DNA of 64,000 nucleotides, taken from the NCBI GenBank assembly GCA_943788865.1, contig CALSRX010000004.1, positions 310,001-374,000 of the forward strand, read 5' to 3'. This document shows, one piece after another, positions 28,714-37,742 of this stretch; the stretch's first letter is position 1, and every line of letters begins with the position of its first letter. A model generated the notes under the pieces. The model made no database searches. It was given only the letters and a program-made list of their open reading frames with translations, and had not been told where the DNA came from. This stretch comes from an uncultured Polaribacter sp. Its GTDB lineage: Bacteria > Bacteroidota > Bacteroidia > Flavobacteriales > Flavobacteriaceae. Both the position numbers and the translations under genes were made by a program.

Positions 28714-29433
28714 TTAATCGAAACTTAAAAAACTAAACCGATCAAATAACACAAAATTTTCTGATGATGTTTTTACATCACCCATAAAGTGTAAATTTTC
28801 TAAACTACAATGTGCCTTAAACTTAATTGTACTTTTAACTTTGGTTTGTAGCTCTTTTACTTTTTGATTATTGATATACCATTTTACCAAATAAAATCCA
28901 TCAATATCAAGTAGCTCTATTTTAAAATCAGAAAACTCACCCATTTTAACTCCAAAATGACTAGAGTTTGATGGAGAAAATTGTGATACACAAAATACAA
29001 TAGCTTCCTCTTCTTTTAGGTTAATTTTCTCCCTATCAATTTTTTGACCGTACCCAATTTCAAAATCAAATTCAAATTCCTTAGCTGCATTATGATATAA
29101 AAATGCGCCAATACTTACTTGCTCATAAGGTTTAAATGTAGGGATAAAAATTTTCCAAGTGTAACTACCTGTTGTAAATGCTTGTCTGCTTCTAACTTTT
29201 ACCCTGTCTTTTGAATTAGGTCTAGTTGTTATTTTTAGTTTTCCATCTTCAAGAGAATAGGAAGCAGGACTTTTCCAAGAATTGTTTATCCAGTTTTTTT
29301 GAAATTCTTTTTGATTATCGAAATGTTCAATCAATGAAGGTGCTTTTTTTATGAATAAATTTTCGACAACAGCACAACTTATAAAGAGTAAAGAAGAAAA
29401 TAAAATAAAAACATTTCTAAATTTGAACTTCAT
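28714..29433 (-). CDS. Hypothetical lipoprotein with jelly-roll-like domain
   Basis: The product of 239 residues begins with a lipoprotein signal peptide ending LLFISC (cysteine near residue 20). The rest is beta-rich with the pattern of a concanavalin-like/GH16-type jelly roll (SYTWKIFIPTFKPYEQVSIGAFLYH), but the catalytic E-x-D-x-x-E motif of GH16 is not evident. I chose the ATG at 29433, two bases after the polA stop, because it gives a proper signal peptide. A longer frame starts inside polA. Close spacing suggests translation coupled to polA. Confidence 0.7.
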   Translation of the reverse strand: MKFKFRNVFILFSSLLFISCAVVENLFIKKAPSLIEHFDNQKEFQKNWINNSWKSPASYSLEDGKLKITTRPNSKDRVKVRSRQAFTTGSYTWKIFIPTFKPYEQVSIGAFLYHNAAKEFEFDFEIGYGQKIDREKINLKEEEAIVFCVSQFSPSNSSHFGVKMGEFSDFKIELLDIDGFYLVKWYINNQKVKELQTKVKSTIKFKAHCSLENLHFMGDVKTSSENFVLFDRFSFLSFD

Positions 29434-29435
29434 TA

Positions 29436-32300
29436 TTAATGTGCTTCTAGCCAATTTTGACCAATTCCTATTTCAACATCTAATGGGACAGCCATTTTAA
29501 AAGCATTTTCCATTTCTTCTTTTATTATGGGCTTGATAATTTCTAGCTCCTCTCTATGTGCATCAAAAACCAATTCATCATGCACTTGCAACAACATTTT
29601 AGATTTGAAGTTTTCTTTTTCAAAACGCTTGTGGATGTTTATCATGGCTAGTTTAATGATATCGGCAGCAGAACCCTGAATGGGAGCATTAACAGCATTT
29701 CTTTCTGCACCACCTCTAACAATTGCATTCTGAGAATTGATGTCTTTTAAATACCTGCGTCTGTTTAAAACCGTTTCTACATACCCATGTTCTCTTGCAA
29801 AATCTACTTGTGCAGACATGTACGCTTTTAATTTTGGATAGGTTTGGTAATACGTTTCAATCAGTTCTTTGGCTTCACTTCTTGTTAAATCTGTTTGATT
29901 ACTCAATCCAAAAGCAGAAACCCCATAAATAATTCCGAAATTCACCGTTTTTGCATTGCTACGTTGTTCTCTAGTTACTTCTTCTAACGGAACATTAAAT
30001 ACTTTTGCGGCAGTTGAAGCATGAATGTCTTCGCCATTTTTAAACGCATTAATCATGGTTTCTTCTTCGCTTAGTGCAGCAATAATTCGCAATTCAATTT
30101 GAGAATAATCCGCTGCCAACAATACATAATTTTCATCACGTGGTATAAAGGCTTTTCGCACTTCTCTTCCTCTCGCTGTTCTAATCGGAATGTTCTGTAA
30201 ATTTGGATTGTTAGAGCTCAGTCGACCAGTAGCCGCAACGGCTTGTGCATATACCGTATGAATTCTTCCTGTTTTAGAATTTACCTCATTGGGCAACGCA
30301 TCAACATAGGTACTTTGTAATTTTTTATACTGACGAAACTCTAAAATATCTCTAATAATTTGATGCTCTTTTGCCAAGTAACTCAAAATATCTTCTGAAG
30401 TTGCATATTGCCCTGTTTTGGTTTTTTTAGGTTTGTCAACCAGCTTTAGTTTTTCAAACAAGACAACCCCTAATTGTTTTGGTGAGGCCAAATTAAATTC
30501 TTCCCCTGCTTGCTCATACACACTTTTTTCTAAACGATCAATATCTTTTGCTAATTCAACCGACAACCCCTTTAAAAATTCTGTATTGATGTTGATTCCT
30601 TCAATTTCCATGGCAGAAAGCACAGAAACCAACGGAGATTCTATTTCGTCGAATAATTGGGTTACATTTCCGCTTTCCAACTCTTTTGTAAAATGTTCTT
30701 TTAGTTGTAAGGTGATGTCTGCGTCTTCAACGGCATATTCGGTTTGTTTTGGAACTTCGATTTCTCGCATAGAGAGTTGATTTTTTCCTTTTTTGCCAAT
30801 CAGTTCTGTAATAGAAACGGGTTGATAATTCAAATAAGTTTCCGCTAACATATCCATATTATGACGCATATCTGGATTGATCAAATAATGGGCAATCATG
30901 GTATCAAACAGTTTCCCTTTTACAGGCATTTGATAATTTGATAAGACTTTAATGTCATATTTTAAATTGTGCCCTATTTTTTCAATTCCTTCAGATTCAA
31001 AAAAGGGTCTAAATTCTTCTAAAATAGTTTTGGTTTCTTCTTGGTTTTCTGGAAACGAAACATAATAGCCTTTGCCAATTTCATACGAAAATGCAATTCC
31101 GATTAATTCCACTTCTAAAGCTTTTAAACCCGTGGTTTCTGTATCAAAACAAACCGATGTTTGTTGCATTAACTTTTTAAGCAATAGTTTCCTAGCCAAT
31201 GGCGAATCTATATGTTGGTAAAAATGATTGGTAGTTGCAATTGTTTTAAAACCAGATGCTACTTCTTCATCAGAAACACTTCCAGTTCCTGGGGCTGCAA
31301 ATAAATCAAATTGTCCGTCTTTATTGGTTGCTGGCTTTTTTATTGTAGACTCTTTGTCAGACTTCTCGACTGCGCTCGAAGTGACATTTGTTGCCTCTTT
31401 TTTTTCGCCAGTGCTGCTAGCACTAAAAGTTCTCGTAAAATTAACCAGTAAGTTTCTAAATTCTAATTCGTTAAAAAGCTCAGTAACTTTTTCTATATCT
31501 GGTTGATCGAGCTCAAAATCTTTGGCGTTAAAAGTTACAGGAACGTCGAGCATAATGGTTGCTAATTTCTTAGAAAGCAATCCTAATTCTTTAGCGCCTT
31601 CAATTTTCTCTTTCATTTTTCCTTTTAGCTCATGTGTATTTGCTAGCAAGTTTTCCATAGAACCATAAGCAGCTAAAAACTTTTTGGCTGTTTTTTCTCC
31701 AACACCTGGCAAGCCAGGAATGTTATCCGAAGAGTCGCCCATCATTCCTAAAAAGTCAATAACTTGTAGTGGGTCTGTAACTTCAAATTTTTCTTGTACT
31801 TCTGGAATCCCCCAAATATCATAACCACCCCCAAAACGTGGTTTGTACATGAAAATATTTTCAGAAACCAACTGTGCAAAATCTTTATCTGGCGTTACCA
31901 TAAATGTTTGATATCCTTCTTTTTCTGCTTGTTTAGAAAGGGTTCCAATTACATCATCGGCTTCAAAACCTTCTTTTACCATAATAGGGATGTGCATGGC
32001 TTTTAAAATTTCTTGAATATATGGAACGGCTATTTTGATAGCTTCTGGTGTTTCATCTCTATTGGCTTTGTAGGCTTCGAATAGTTCTACTCTGTCTGCA
32101 CTTCCACCTTTGTCAAAACACACCGCTAAATGATCGGGTCTTTCTCGTTTGATTACATCTAGTAACGAATTCATAAAACCCATAATTGCAGAAGTGTCTA
32201 ATCCTTTCGAATTGATTCTTGGGTTTTTAATAAAAGCATAATATCCACGAAAAATTAATGCGAACGCATCAACTAAAAAAACTCTTTTTTGATCTGACAT
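29436..32300 (-). CDS. polA: DNA polymerase I
   Basis: The 954-residue enzyme carries a 5'-3' exonuclease domain (1-290), a 3'-5' exonuclease domain (about 370-550, DTETTGL with the DE pair present) and a family A polymerase domain. Motif A is DYSQIELRI, motif B is RSNAKTVNFGIIYG and motif C is QVHDELVFD; all are intact. It is longer than the E. coli enzyme, mainly in the linker between the two nuclease domains (about 290-360). Part of that linker is encoded by a dispersed repeat at 31366-31393. It acts in Okazaki fragment processing and repair. A hypothetical lipoprotein gene follows directly. Confidence 0.96.
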   Translation of the reverse strand: MSDQKRVFLVDAFALIFRGYYAFIKNPRINSKGLDTSAIMGFMNSLLDVIKRERPDHLAVCFDKGGSADRVELFEAYKANRDETPEAIKIAVPYIQEILKAMHIPIMVKEGFEADDVIGTLSKQAEKEGYQTFMVTPDKDFAQLVSENIFMYKPRFGGGYDIWGIPEVQEKFEVTDPLQVIDFLGMMGDSSDNIPGLPGVGEKTAKKFLAAYGSMENLLANTHELKGKMKEKIEGAKELGLLSKKLATIMLDVPVTFNAKDFELDQPDIEKVTELFNELEFRNLLVNFTRTFSASSTGEKKEATNVTSSAVEKSDKESTIKKPATNKDGQFDLFAAPGTGSVSDEEVASGFKTIATTNHFYQHIDSPLARKLLLKKLMQQTSVCFDTETTGLKALEVELIGIAFSYEIGKGYYVSFPENQEETKTILEEFRPFFESEGIEKIGHNLKYDIKVLSNYQMPVKGKLFDTMIAHYLINPDMRHNMDMLAETYLNYQPVSITELIGKKGKNQLSMREIEVPKQTEYAVEDADITLQLKEHFTKELESGNVTQLFDEIESPLVSVLSAMEIEGININTEFLKGLSVELAKDIDRLEKSVYEQAGEEFNLASPKQLGVVLFEKLKLVDKPKKTKTGQYATSEDILSYLAKEHQIIRDILEFRQYKKLQSTYVDALPNEVNSKTGRIHTVYAQAVAATGRLSSNNPNLQNIPIRTARGREVRKAFIPRDENYVLLAADYSQIELRIIAALSEEETMINAFKNGEDIHASTAAKVFNVPLEEVTREQRSNAKTVNFGIIYGVSAFGLSNQTDLTRSEAKELIETYYQTYPKLKAYMSAQVDFAREHGYVETVLNRRRYLKDINSQNAIVRGGAERNAVNAPIQGSAADIIKLAMINIHKRFEKENFKSKMLLQVHDELVFDAHREELEIIKPIIKEEMENAFKMAVPLDVEIGIGQNWLEAH
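31366..31393. repeat. Dispersed CTCGACTGCGCTCGA repeat inside polA
   Basis: The sequence CTTCTCGACTGCGCTCGAAG, with TGACA after it, matches the repeat arms found in the intergenic region at 32324-32391. It lies in frame in the polA interdomain linker and encodes about ten residues (VTSSAVEKSD). The core is palindromic and could form a short hairpin. Confidence 0.7.
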
Positions 32301-32323
32301 TGTAAATAAAGTATTAGAATGTC

Positions 32324-32391
32324 TCCTCGAGCGCAGTCGAGAGGTTTATCATAAGGAACTTTTAAATGAAGTTCTCGACTGCGCTCTAACA
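32324..32391. repeat. Inverted pair of dispersed repeats upstream of polA
   Basis: Arm one (CTCGAGCGCAGTCGAGAGG, about 32326-32345) and arm two (GTTCTCGACTGCGCTC, about 32371-32386) are inverted copies of the same motif that lies inside polA, separated by about 25 bases. Together they can form a long hairpin in the polA 5' region. Such elements, often bounded by GTCATT-like ends, are frequent in flavobacterial intergenic DNA. Confidence 0.72.
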
Positions 32392-32485
32392 GACAACGCA
32401 AAATACAATATCTTTCAAAAAGAAGCGCAATGTCATTTGGTGTAATTTCGCTTTTTCGAAAATTTGTTTTGTGAAGACCATTTTA

Positions 32486-32517
32486 TTGTTCTGTAATTTA
32501 ATTATAATGTATTTTTG
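32486..32517 (+). promoter_or_regulatory. Putative promoter of the iaaA fragment
   Basis: TTG (32486-32488) and TATTTTTG (32510-32517) are spaced 21 bases apart, matching the flavobacterial promoter pattern. The ATG follows at 32530. Confidence 0.42.
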
Positions 32518-32529
32518 TGTAAAATTTAT

Positions 32530-32880
32530 ATGATGAATACATTTTCAATTGCCATTCATGGAGGAGCAGGAACTTTAGTAAAAGGAATGATGACCTCTGA
32601 ATTGGAAGCTCAATACAAATCAGTGTTAAAAAACGCCTTAGATGCAGGCTATGTAATTTTAGAAAATGGAGGAAGCTCTGTTGATGCTATAGAGAAAGCT
32701 GTCTTAGTTTTAGAAAATTCTCATTTGTTTAATGCAGGAAAAGGAGCTGTTTTTACTGCGGATGAAACCCACGAAATGGATGCGTCTATCATGGATGGAA
32801 AAACCTTAAATGCTGGAGCGGTTTCTTTAGTCACAGGAATTAAAAATCCGGTTTCATTAGCAAAAGATGTGATGGAAAAT
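32530..32880 (+). pseudogene. iaaA: Isoaspartyl peptidase/L-asparaginase, 5' fragment
   Basis: About 117 residues match the start of plant-type asparaginases/isoaspartyl peptidases (Ntn-hydrolase): AIHGGAGT near the N-terminus, then NGGSSVDAIEKAV and FNAGKGAVFT. The complete enzyme is about 300 residues, autocleaves and uses a threonine at the new N-terminus. That threonine lies in the missing part, so this fragment cannot be active. Family similarity stops at about 32880, where a metallophosphoesterase begins in another frame. The frame itself ends at 32919. The starting frame also has an upstream TTG, but ATG at 32530 or 32533 gives the usual N-terminus. Confidence 0.8.
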
Positions 32881-33259
32881 TGCGCTGATTGGTGTAGAAA
32901 ATTGGGGAAAAGGTTTTAATCAAGCAGGAGACTTGCAAAAAGCTTCAGCAAATATTAATCAAGAAGATTTTAAAATTTTGATGACTCACGACCCAAGTCA
33001 TTGGGAATATAAAGTTAAAGACAACGATTTTAATTATCATTTAACATTAAGCGGACACACGCATGGTTTACAAATGGGAATAGAAATTCCTGGCTGGATT
33101 AAATGGAGCCCATCAAAGTATGTTTATAAACAATGGGCTGGCTTGTATGAAGAATTTGGTAGATATATTAATGTAAATCGCGGATTTGGATATCATGCAT
33201 TTCCGGGTAGATTAGGGATTTGGCCAGAAATTACAGTTATAGAACTGAAAAAAGCTTGA
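32876..33259 (+). pseudogene. Metallophosphoesterase, 3' fragment
   Basis: In the frame ending at 33259, sequence from about 32876 reads KIALIGVENWGKGFNQAGDL and continues to a GHTHG metal-binding motif (LSGHTHGLQMG) and a normal C-terminus. It matches the C-terminal third of a calcineurin-like metallophosphoesterase, a family usually of about 400 residues in flavobacteria. The N-terminal metal ligands (DxH, GDxxD, GNHE) are absent. The join to the iaaA fragment falls in a GAAAATT stretch, so a deletion between short homologous sequences is the simplest explanation. An assembly collapse would look the same. Confidence 0.78.
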
Positions 33260-33285
33260 TAATAAGTTCATTTAATCAAAAATGT

Positions 33286-33293
33286 TATATTTG
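33286..33293 (+). promoter_or_regulatory. -7 element of the thioredoxin-fold gene
   Basis: TATATTTG matches TAnnTTTG and lies 52 bases before the ATG at 33346. Confidence 0.42.
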
Positions 33294-33345
33294 TAAACTA
33301 ACAAATAGTTAAGCAATATGTTTTTCCCCCTAAAACCTATAGATT

Positions 33346-33639
33346 ATGACAAAATTTGGAGAGTTAATTAATGTAAAAAAACCAGTCTTAATAGATTTTT
33401 ATTTTGATTGGAGCGAAGAAGAAAATAACTTAGATACACTTAAGGATGTTGCTGCTGCTTTAGGAGATAAAGCAAAAGTGATAAAAATTGATATAAAAAA
33501 GAACGAAATCCTTGCAGATACTTTGCGTGTAAAAGGAAATCCAACTTTTATGATATATAAAAATGGCGAAATGAAATGGCGTCAAACTGGTGAACAAGAC
33601 GCCAATACTTTAATTGGTTTGGTGCAACAATACGTTTAA
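33346..33639 (+). CDS. Thioredoxin-fold protein lacking the CxxC active site
   Basis: The 97-residue protein follows the thioredoxin pattern: beta strand (KPVLIDFYFDW), then the cis-proline loop (VKGNPTFMIYKNG, about 65-77) and the C-terminal helix. At the place of WCGPC it has WSEEEN, and the protein has no cysteine at all, so it cannot act as a disulfide reductant. Cysteine-less thioredoxins of this kind are known in flavobacteria and may act as chaperone-like or binding proteins. It is a single gene with its own promoter. Confidence 0.8.
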   Translation: MTKFGELINVKKPVLIDFYFDWSEEENNLDTLKDVAAALGDKAKVIKIDIKKNEILADTLRVKGNPTFMIYKNGEMKWRQTGEQDANTLIGLVQQYV

Positions 33640-33645
33640 TTTTTT

Positions 33646-33721
33646 GTCATTCCGAACGAAGAATGAGGAGGAATCTAAAATAAGATTTCTCAATCGCTAA
33701 AAAAACTCATTTCGAAATGAC
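33646..33721. repeat. GTCATT-type dispersed element with terminal inverted repeats
   Basis: The element of about 76 bp is bounded by GTCATTCCGAA (33646-33656) and TTCGAAATGAC (33711-33721). The interior contains GAGGAATCT and AGATTTCTC, which also pair. It fills the gap between two convergent genes and ends one base before the deacetylase stop codon. It has the size and ends of a small non-coding palindromic element. Related ends are seen at 62141-62210. Confidence 0.7.
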
Positions 33722-33722
33722 A

Positions 33723-34355
33723 TTAAATAGCTTTAAAAACAAATCCTTTCTTAGAATAATATTCTAGTACTTTTGGCAAAACAAACTTAAGTTTTTCAGT
33801 TGCTTTTAGGCTATCATGAAAAACAACAATGCTTCCGTTAGTTGCGTTTTTTAAAACATTATCTAGGCATTTTTGGTTACTTATCGTATTGTCAAAATCT
33901 GCACTTAGTACATTCCATAGTATAATTTTATAGCCTAGGCCTCGCAATTTTTTTGCTTGACTTCTTTTGATTTTTCCATAAGGAGGACGAAAAAGTTTAG
34001 ATTTTTTATCTTCTTTTGAAATAACATTTTCACAAGAAAGAACATTGTCTATATATGCTTCTGTAGCATGTTTCCATCCATTAATATGATTGTGTGTATG
34101 ATTGCCAATCGTATGGTTGTCTGCTATAATTTGCTGATAAATCTCTGGGTAATTCACAATGTTTTTCCCAATACAAAAAAAAGTAGCTTTTGCATTGTGC
34201 TTTTTTAAAAGGTCTAAAGTCCAATTGGTAATTTCTGGAGTCGGGCCATCATCAAAAGTGAGATAAATTTCTTTCATATCCGTAAAAAATCGCCACGTAT
34301 ATTTCTTGAAAATCTTCTGAAGTATACGTGGCGTTTTTGTAAGATACAATTTCAT
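33723..34355 (-). CDS. Polysaccharide deacetylase (NodB domain)
   Basis: This 210-residue carbohydrate esterase family 4 protein removes acetyl groups from N-acetylated sugars using a metal. The catalytic base and first metal ligand lie in LTFDDGPTPE (about 32-41), the two histidine ligands in IGNHTHNH (near 86-93), and the RPPYG motif near residue 122. No clear signal peptide is present; the N-terminus is basic with a weak hydrophobic stretch. The substrate is probably peptidoglycan or another cell-wall or surface glycan. It lies 11 bases after the DUF2723 gene, so the two are likely co-transcribed. Confidence 0.88.
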   Translation of the reverse strand: MKLYLTKTPRILQKIFKKYTWRFFTDMKEIYLTFDDGPTPEITNWTLDLLKKHNAKATFFCIGKNIVNYPEIYQQIIADNHTIGNHTHNHINGWKHATEAYIDNVLSCENVISKEDKKSKLFRPPYGKIKRSQAKKLRGLGYKIILWNVLSADFDNTISNQKCLDNVLKNATNGSIVVFHDSLKATEKLKFVLPKVLEYYSKKGFVFKAI

Positions 34356-34366
34356 AAAAGAACTTG

Positions 34367-37300
34367 TTATTCCTGCATTAAATGGTCAAAAAGATTCATA
34401 GAGTTCATAAAATCTTGCTGCAATTTTTTCACATAAACAGTGTCTTTATCGCTTGTAGAAACTTGTTCTAATATGCCTCTTTTATACATGAGTAACACGT
34501 TTTGTAACTCTTCAATTATGATATTGCTATATTTTGTGTCATAGGTGCTATACCATACAAGTTTTTGCTGTAATATGTTAATTAAAGTTTCAGTAGTTTG
34601 CCTAGCCTTTTCTGGTTTGCCAATTCTATAATATATTTCTGGATACCCCAGAGCAATACTATAATGATCAAATTTTTCAATTGGCATTTTTTCTAAAGAT
34701 AAATCTAAGATTTCTTCTGCTTTTTCAAAGTTGTTTTCATCAGCAAAAGTCTCTGCTAAACGCAACATATTATTACGTAGTGAAATGGCATTTTTACGAG
34801 TTTGTTCGTCTATGTATATTTTACCACTATTGATATTTCTCCATTCTAATTTCTGAATGTTGTTGTACATTTTTTCAGAATCTATTCGTCCCATATCAAA
34901 CATATTGCGCTCTCTAATTTTATTTCCAGCAGCATCAACTTCAATCATTGGAGTTTTAATTGGGACCAATTTAAACGCTAAACCATCTAACTGCAAATAG
35001 TCTTTTAACCAGATATATTCACCATCATCATTTGCGCCACCTGTAAAATAAATAGGTTGTTTCCAATCAAAATTGGCTAGGATGTCTAGCATTAAAATTC
35101 TGTTTTTTGTCAACCCACGTGCATCAACTGTAATGTCAATAAAATCGACCATTTTATCGGCATCTTTGGCAGCAACAATTCCGCTTTTTAACGCATTTTC
35201 TTTGTTAACAGGAATTCTAATTTTGTTTGTTGGATATGTTTTTAACTTATCTTCATCGTTTATATAATAGGTAACTTCATTGTCGCTTTCGATCCATCTC
35301 ATAAAATCTTTGATTCCTATAATTGAATCTTTAAATTGTGGATGTGGTAAATGATAGGCAACATCTAAAGACCCTGTTTTGTATTTATCGTGTGTTAATT
35401 GTGATGGTATTGGAGGAGCTTCATACGTTGCTCTCTTCATTTGATCGATGTACCAATCGGTTGCAAATAAACTGGTATTTACCAATTTAATATCTCTTCG
35501 AATTCCTTCTACTTCTTGCATGTACCAAAGCGGAAACGTATCATTATCTCCAATGGTAAACATGATTGCATTCGGGTCACAAGACTCTAAGTAGGCTTGT
35601 GCATTTAAACGCATTGTAAAACGATTCGATCTGTCGTGATCATCCCAATTTTCTGATGCCATTAAGGTTGGTACAGCTAAAAGAGAAATTACAGAAACAG
35701 CAATTGCAATGGTTTTTTTGTTTCCTAAATGTTTTAAATATTGATAGAGGGCAAAAACCCCAAAACCAATCCAAATGGCAAAAATGTAAAAGGAGCCTAC
35801 AATGGCGTAATCTCGTTCTCTAACTTCAAAAGACTTTGGATTTGTGTAAAAAATAACCGCAAATCCAGTAAACGCAAAGAACAAGAATAGTGAATAGAAA
35901 TTTTTCTTGTCAAATTTTACTTGATATAACAAACCAATAATCCCAAGTAATAAAGGTAAAAAATAGTATTTGTTTCTTCCTTTGTTTTCTTTCACATCGT
36001 CTGGTAAATTTTGTTGAGATCCTAGTCTTGCTTCATCAATAAAATTAATACCGCTTAGCCAGTTTCCATTAAATACATCTAGCTGCCCTTGTTTGTCATT
36101 TTGCCTACCAACAAAATTCCACATAAAATAGCGACCATACATATAGCCAAACTGAAAACTTAACATAAAATGTATGTTCTCTGCAAAAGTTGGGCGTCTT
36201 TTAGAATTCGCTGGAATGCCAACAATGGCTTTGTAATTTTCTTCTCTAGTAGGATCCACCATTCTTGGTATAAATCCTTTATGTTTTGATGAATAATTAG
36301 GTTCAGTGTTTTTGTACTTGTTTACAATCACATATTTTTCATTCTTTAAATCCTTTTCATACTTAGGTTTGCCATCTACATAAGGATTTTTTTTATCCAA
36401 ATCGTCTGTATTGTATTTAATAGAATAATAGGTGTCGTAAAAAACATTAGCATCACCATATTGCTCTCTGTTGTAATATGCTAATAACTCTCTTGCACTA
36501 GACGGATTGTTTTCATTAATCGTTGTATTAGCATTTGCTCTAATAGGCAACATTAACCATGATGAAAATCCCATCATGATAAACAATACTGATAAAATAA
36601 GTGTATTTAGGTGTACTTTGTTCTTTTTACGAGTGTACTTTATCCCATAATAAAAAGCAGCGATTAAAATAATTCCGGCAATAATACTTCCAGAATTAAA
36701 AGGCAATCCAAAAGAGTTTACAAAAAATATTTCTGTAGAACTAAAAAACTGTAAGGTGTATGGGAATAAGAATTTAAAGACAAAAGCTAAAATGACAACA
36801 GCAATTACAGAAGCAATGGCTGTGGTTTTTATGGTTATTGTATGATAGGTTTTAAAGAAATACAAGATTACAATTGCAGGAATAACCAATAATGATAATA
36901 TGTGTACTCCAAATGATAATCCTACAACAAAGCTAATAAGCAAAAGCCATCTATTTCCTCTAGGCAAATGCATTTCGCTTTCCCACTTTAAACCAAGCCA
37001 AAATAATAGCGCCATTAAAAAAGAAGACATAGCATATACTTCTCCTTCTACAGCACTAAACCAAAAACTATCAGAAAATGTATAGGCTAAACCACCAACA
37101 ATTCCTGAGCCAAGAATAGCAATTACACTTGATAAAGAAGATTCCCCTTCATTTTTTGTCATTTTTTTAGCCAAATTGGTAATGGTCCAAAACATAAATA
37201 AAATAGTAAATGCACTAGCTAAAGCAGACATAAAGTTGACCATTTTGGCTATTCCGCTCAACTCGCTTGTAAACATTGCAAAGAATGCACCCAGCATTTG

Positions 37301-37480
37301 AAACAAAGGCGCACCTGGCGGATGTCCAACTTCTAGCTTTACAGCAGTAGAGATGTATTCGCCGCAATCCCAGGCGCTAACTGTAGGTTCTAGGGTTAGC
37401 GTATAAGTTATTAATGCAATTGCAAATACAATCCAGCCAGTAATTGTATTCCATTTTTCGTATGTAGTTTGAGTCATCAT
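34367..37480 (-). CDS. DUF2723 family membrane protein
   Basis: This large protein (1037 residues from the ATG at 37480) has a membrane half with many TM helices (about 15-320, 500-600). A large soluble C-terminal half follows, with helical repeats near the end resembling TPR motifs. The N-terminal LEPTVSAWDCGEYI and GHPPGAPLFQMLG are DUF2723 hallmarks. The fold resembles PMT/GT-C membrane glycosyltransferases, with the first-loop acidic residue (WDCGEY) as the likely catalytic centre. Flavobacterial members are common and may transfer sugar from a lipid carrier, but the function is not established. The longer frame opens with TTG, so ATG is preferred. Confidence 0.85.
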   Translation of the reverse strand: MMTQTTYEKWNTITGWIVFAIALITYTLTLEPTVSAWDCGEYISTAVKLEVGHPPGAPLFQMLGAFFAMFTSELSGIAKMVNFMSALASAFTILFMFWTITNLAKKMTKNEGESSLSSVIAILGSGIVGGLAYTFSDSFWFSAVEGEVYAMSSFLMALLFWLGLKWESEMHLPRGNRWLLLISFVVGLSFGVHILSLLVIPAIVILYFFKTYHTITIKTTAIASVIAVVILAFVFKFLFPYTLQFFSSTEIFFVNSFGLPFNSGSIIAGIILIAAFYYGIKYTRKKNKVHLNTLILSVLFIMMGFSSWLMLPIRANANTTINENNPSSARELLAYYNREQYGDANVFYDTYYSIKYNTDDLDKKNPYVDGKPKYEKDLKNEKYVIVNKYKNTEPNYSSKHKGFIPRMVDPTREENYKAIVGIPANSKRRPTFAENIHFMLSFQFGYMYGRYFMWNFVGRQNDKQGQLDVFNGNWLSGINFIDEARLGSQQNLPDDVKENKGRNKYYFLPLLLGIIGLLYQVKFDKKNFYSLFLFFAFTGFAVIFYTNPKSFEVRERDYAIVGSFYIFAIWIGFGVFALYQYLKHLGNKKTIAIAVSVISLLAVPTLMASENWDDHDRSNRFTMRLNAQAYLESCDPNAIMFTIGDNDTFPLWYMQEVEGIRRDIKLVNTSLFATDWYIDQMKRATYEAPPIPSQLTHDKYKTGSLDVAYHLPHPQFKDSIIGIKDFMRWIESDNEVTYYINDEDKLKTYPTNKIRIPVNKENALKSGIVAAKDADKMVDFIDITVDARGLTKNRILMLDILANFDWKQPIYFTGGANDDGEYIWLKDYLQLDGLAFKLVPIKTPMIEVDAAGNKIRERNMFDMGRIDSEKMYNNIQKLEWRNINSGKIYIDEQTRKNAISLRNNMLRLAETFADENNFEKAEEILDLSLEKMPIEKFDHYSIALGYPEIYYRIGKPEKARQTTETLINILQQKLVWYSTYDTKYSNIIIEELQNVLLMYKRGILEQVSTSDKDTVYVKKLQQDFMNSMNLFDHLMQE

Positions 37481-37599
37481 CAAATTTAAATATGTGTGGC
37501 GAATTTACTAATTTATCAGGAACTTTTAGATGGTAAAACGTGGTAACTAGCATTTTACTATAATAAAGATTTGTTAAAATTAAAAAAACAAAGAAAATA

Positions 37600-37630
37600 T
37601 TTGCAATATTAAAAGTTTGAATTAAATTTG
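37600..37630 (+). promoter_or_regulatory. Promoter of tRNA-Gln
   Basis: TTTG (37600-37603) and TAAATTTG (37623-37630) are spaced 19 bases apart and lie 10 bases before the tRNA, matching the housekeeping promoter. Confidence 0.6.
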
Positions 37631-37640
37631 CAGCCGCAAT

Positions 37641-37712
37641 TGGCCTATGGTGTAATTGGCAACACACCGGTTTTTGGTACCGACATTCAAGGTTCGAGTC
37701 CTTGTAGGCCAA
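37641..37712 (+). tRNA. tRNA-Gln (anticodon TTG)
   Basis: The 72-base sequence folds as a tRNA. The acceptor stem is TGGCCTA / TAGGCCA, the D-stem GTGT / ACAC with loop AATTGGCA, and the T-arm CAAGG-TTCGAGT-CCTTG. The anticodon loop TTTTGGT reads TTG for glutamine. The lowest pair of the anticodon stem is a C-A mismatch. CCA is not encoded. A terminator follows two bases later. Confidence 0.93.
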
Positions 37713-37713
37713 C

Positions 37714-37742
37714 AAAAAGCCTCACTGAAAAGTGAGGTTTTT
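37714..37742 (+). terminator. Terminator of tRNA-Gln
   Basis: A 7-bp stem (CCTCACT / AGTGAGG) with loop GAAA is flanked by A and T runs, directly after the tRNA. Confidence 0.88.

Noticed and set aside
30418..30780. Plus-strand 120-codon ORF within polA
   Set aside because: It is antisense to the 3'-5' exonuclease/polymerase region; no start context or recognisable domain.
32515..33259. A genuine two-domain peptidase-phosphoesterase fusion enzyme
   Set aside because: The two parts are in different frames and each lacks its catalytic residues, so a working fusion is not encoded.
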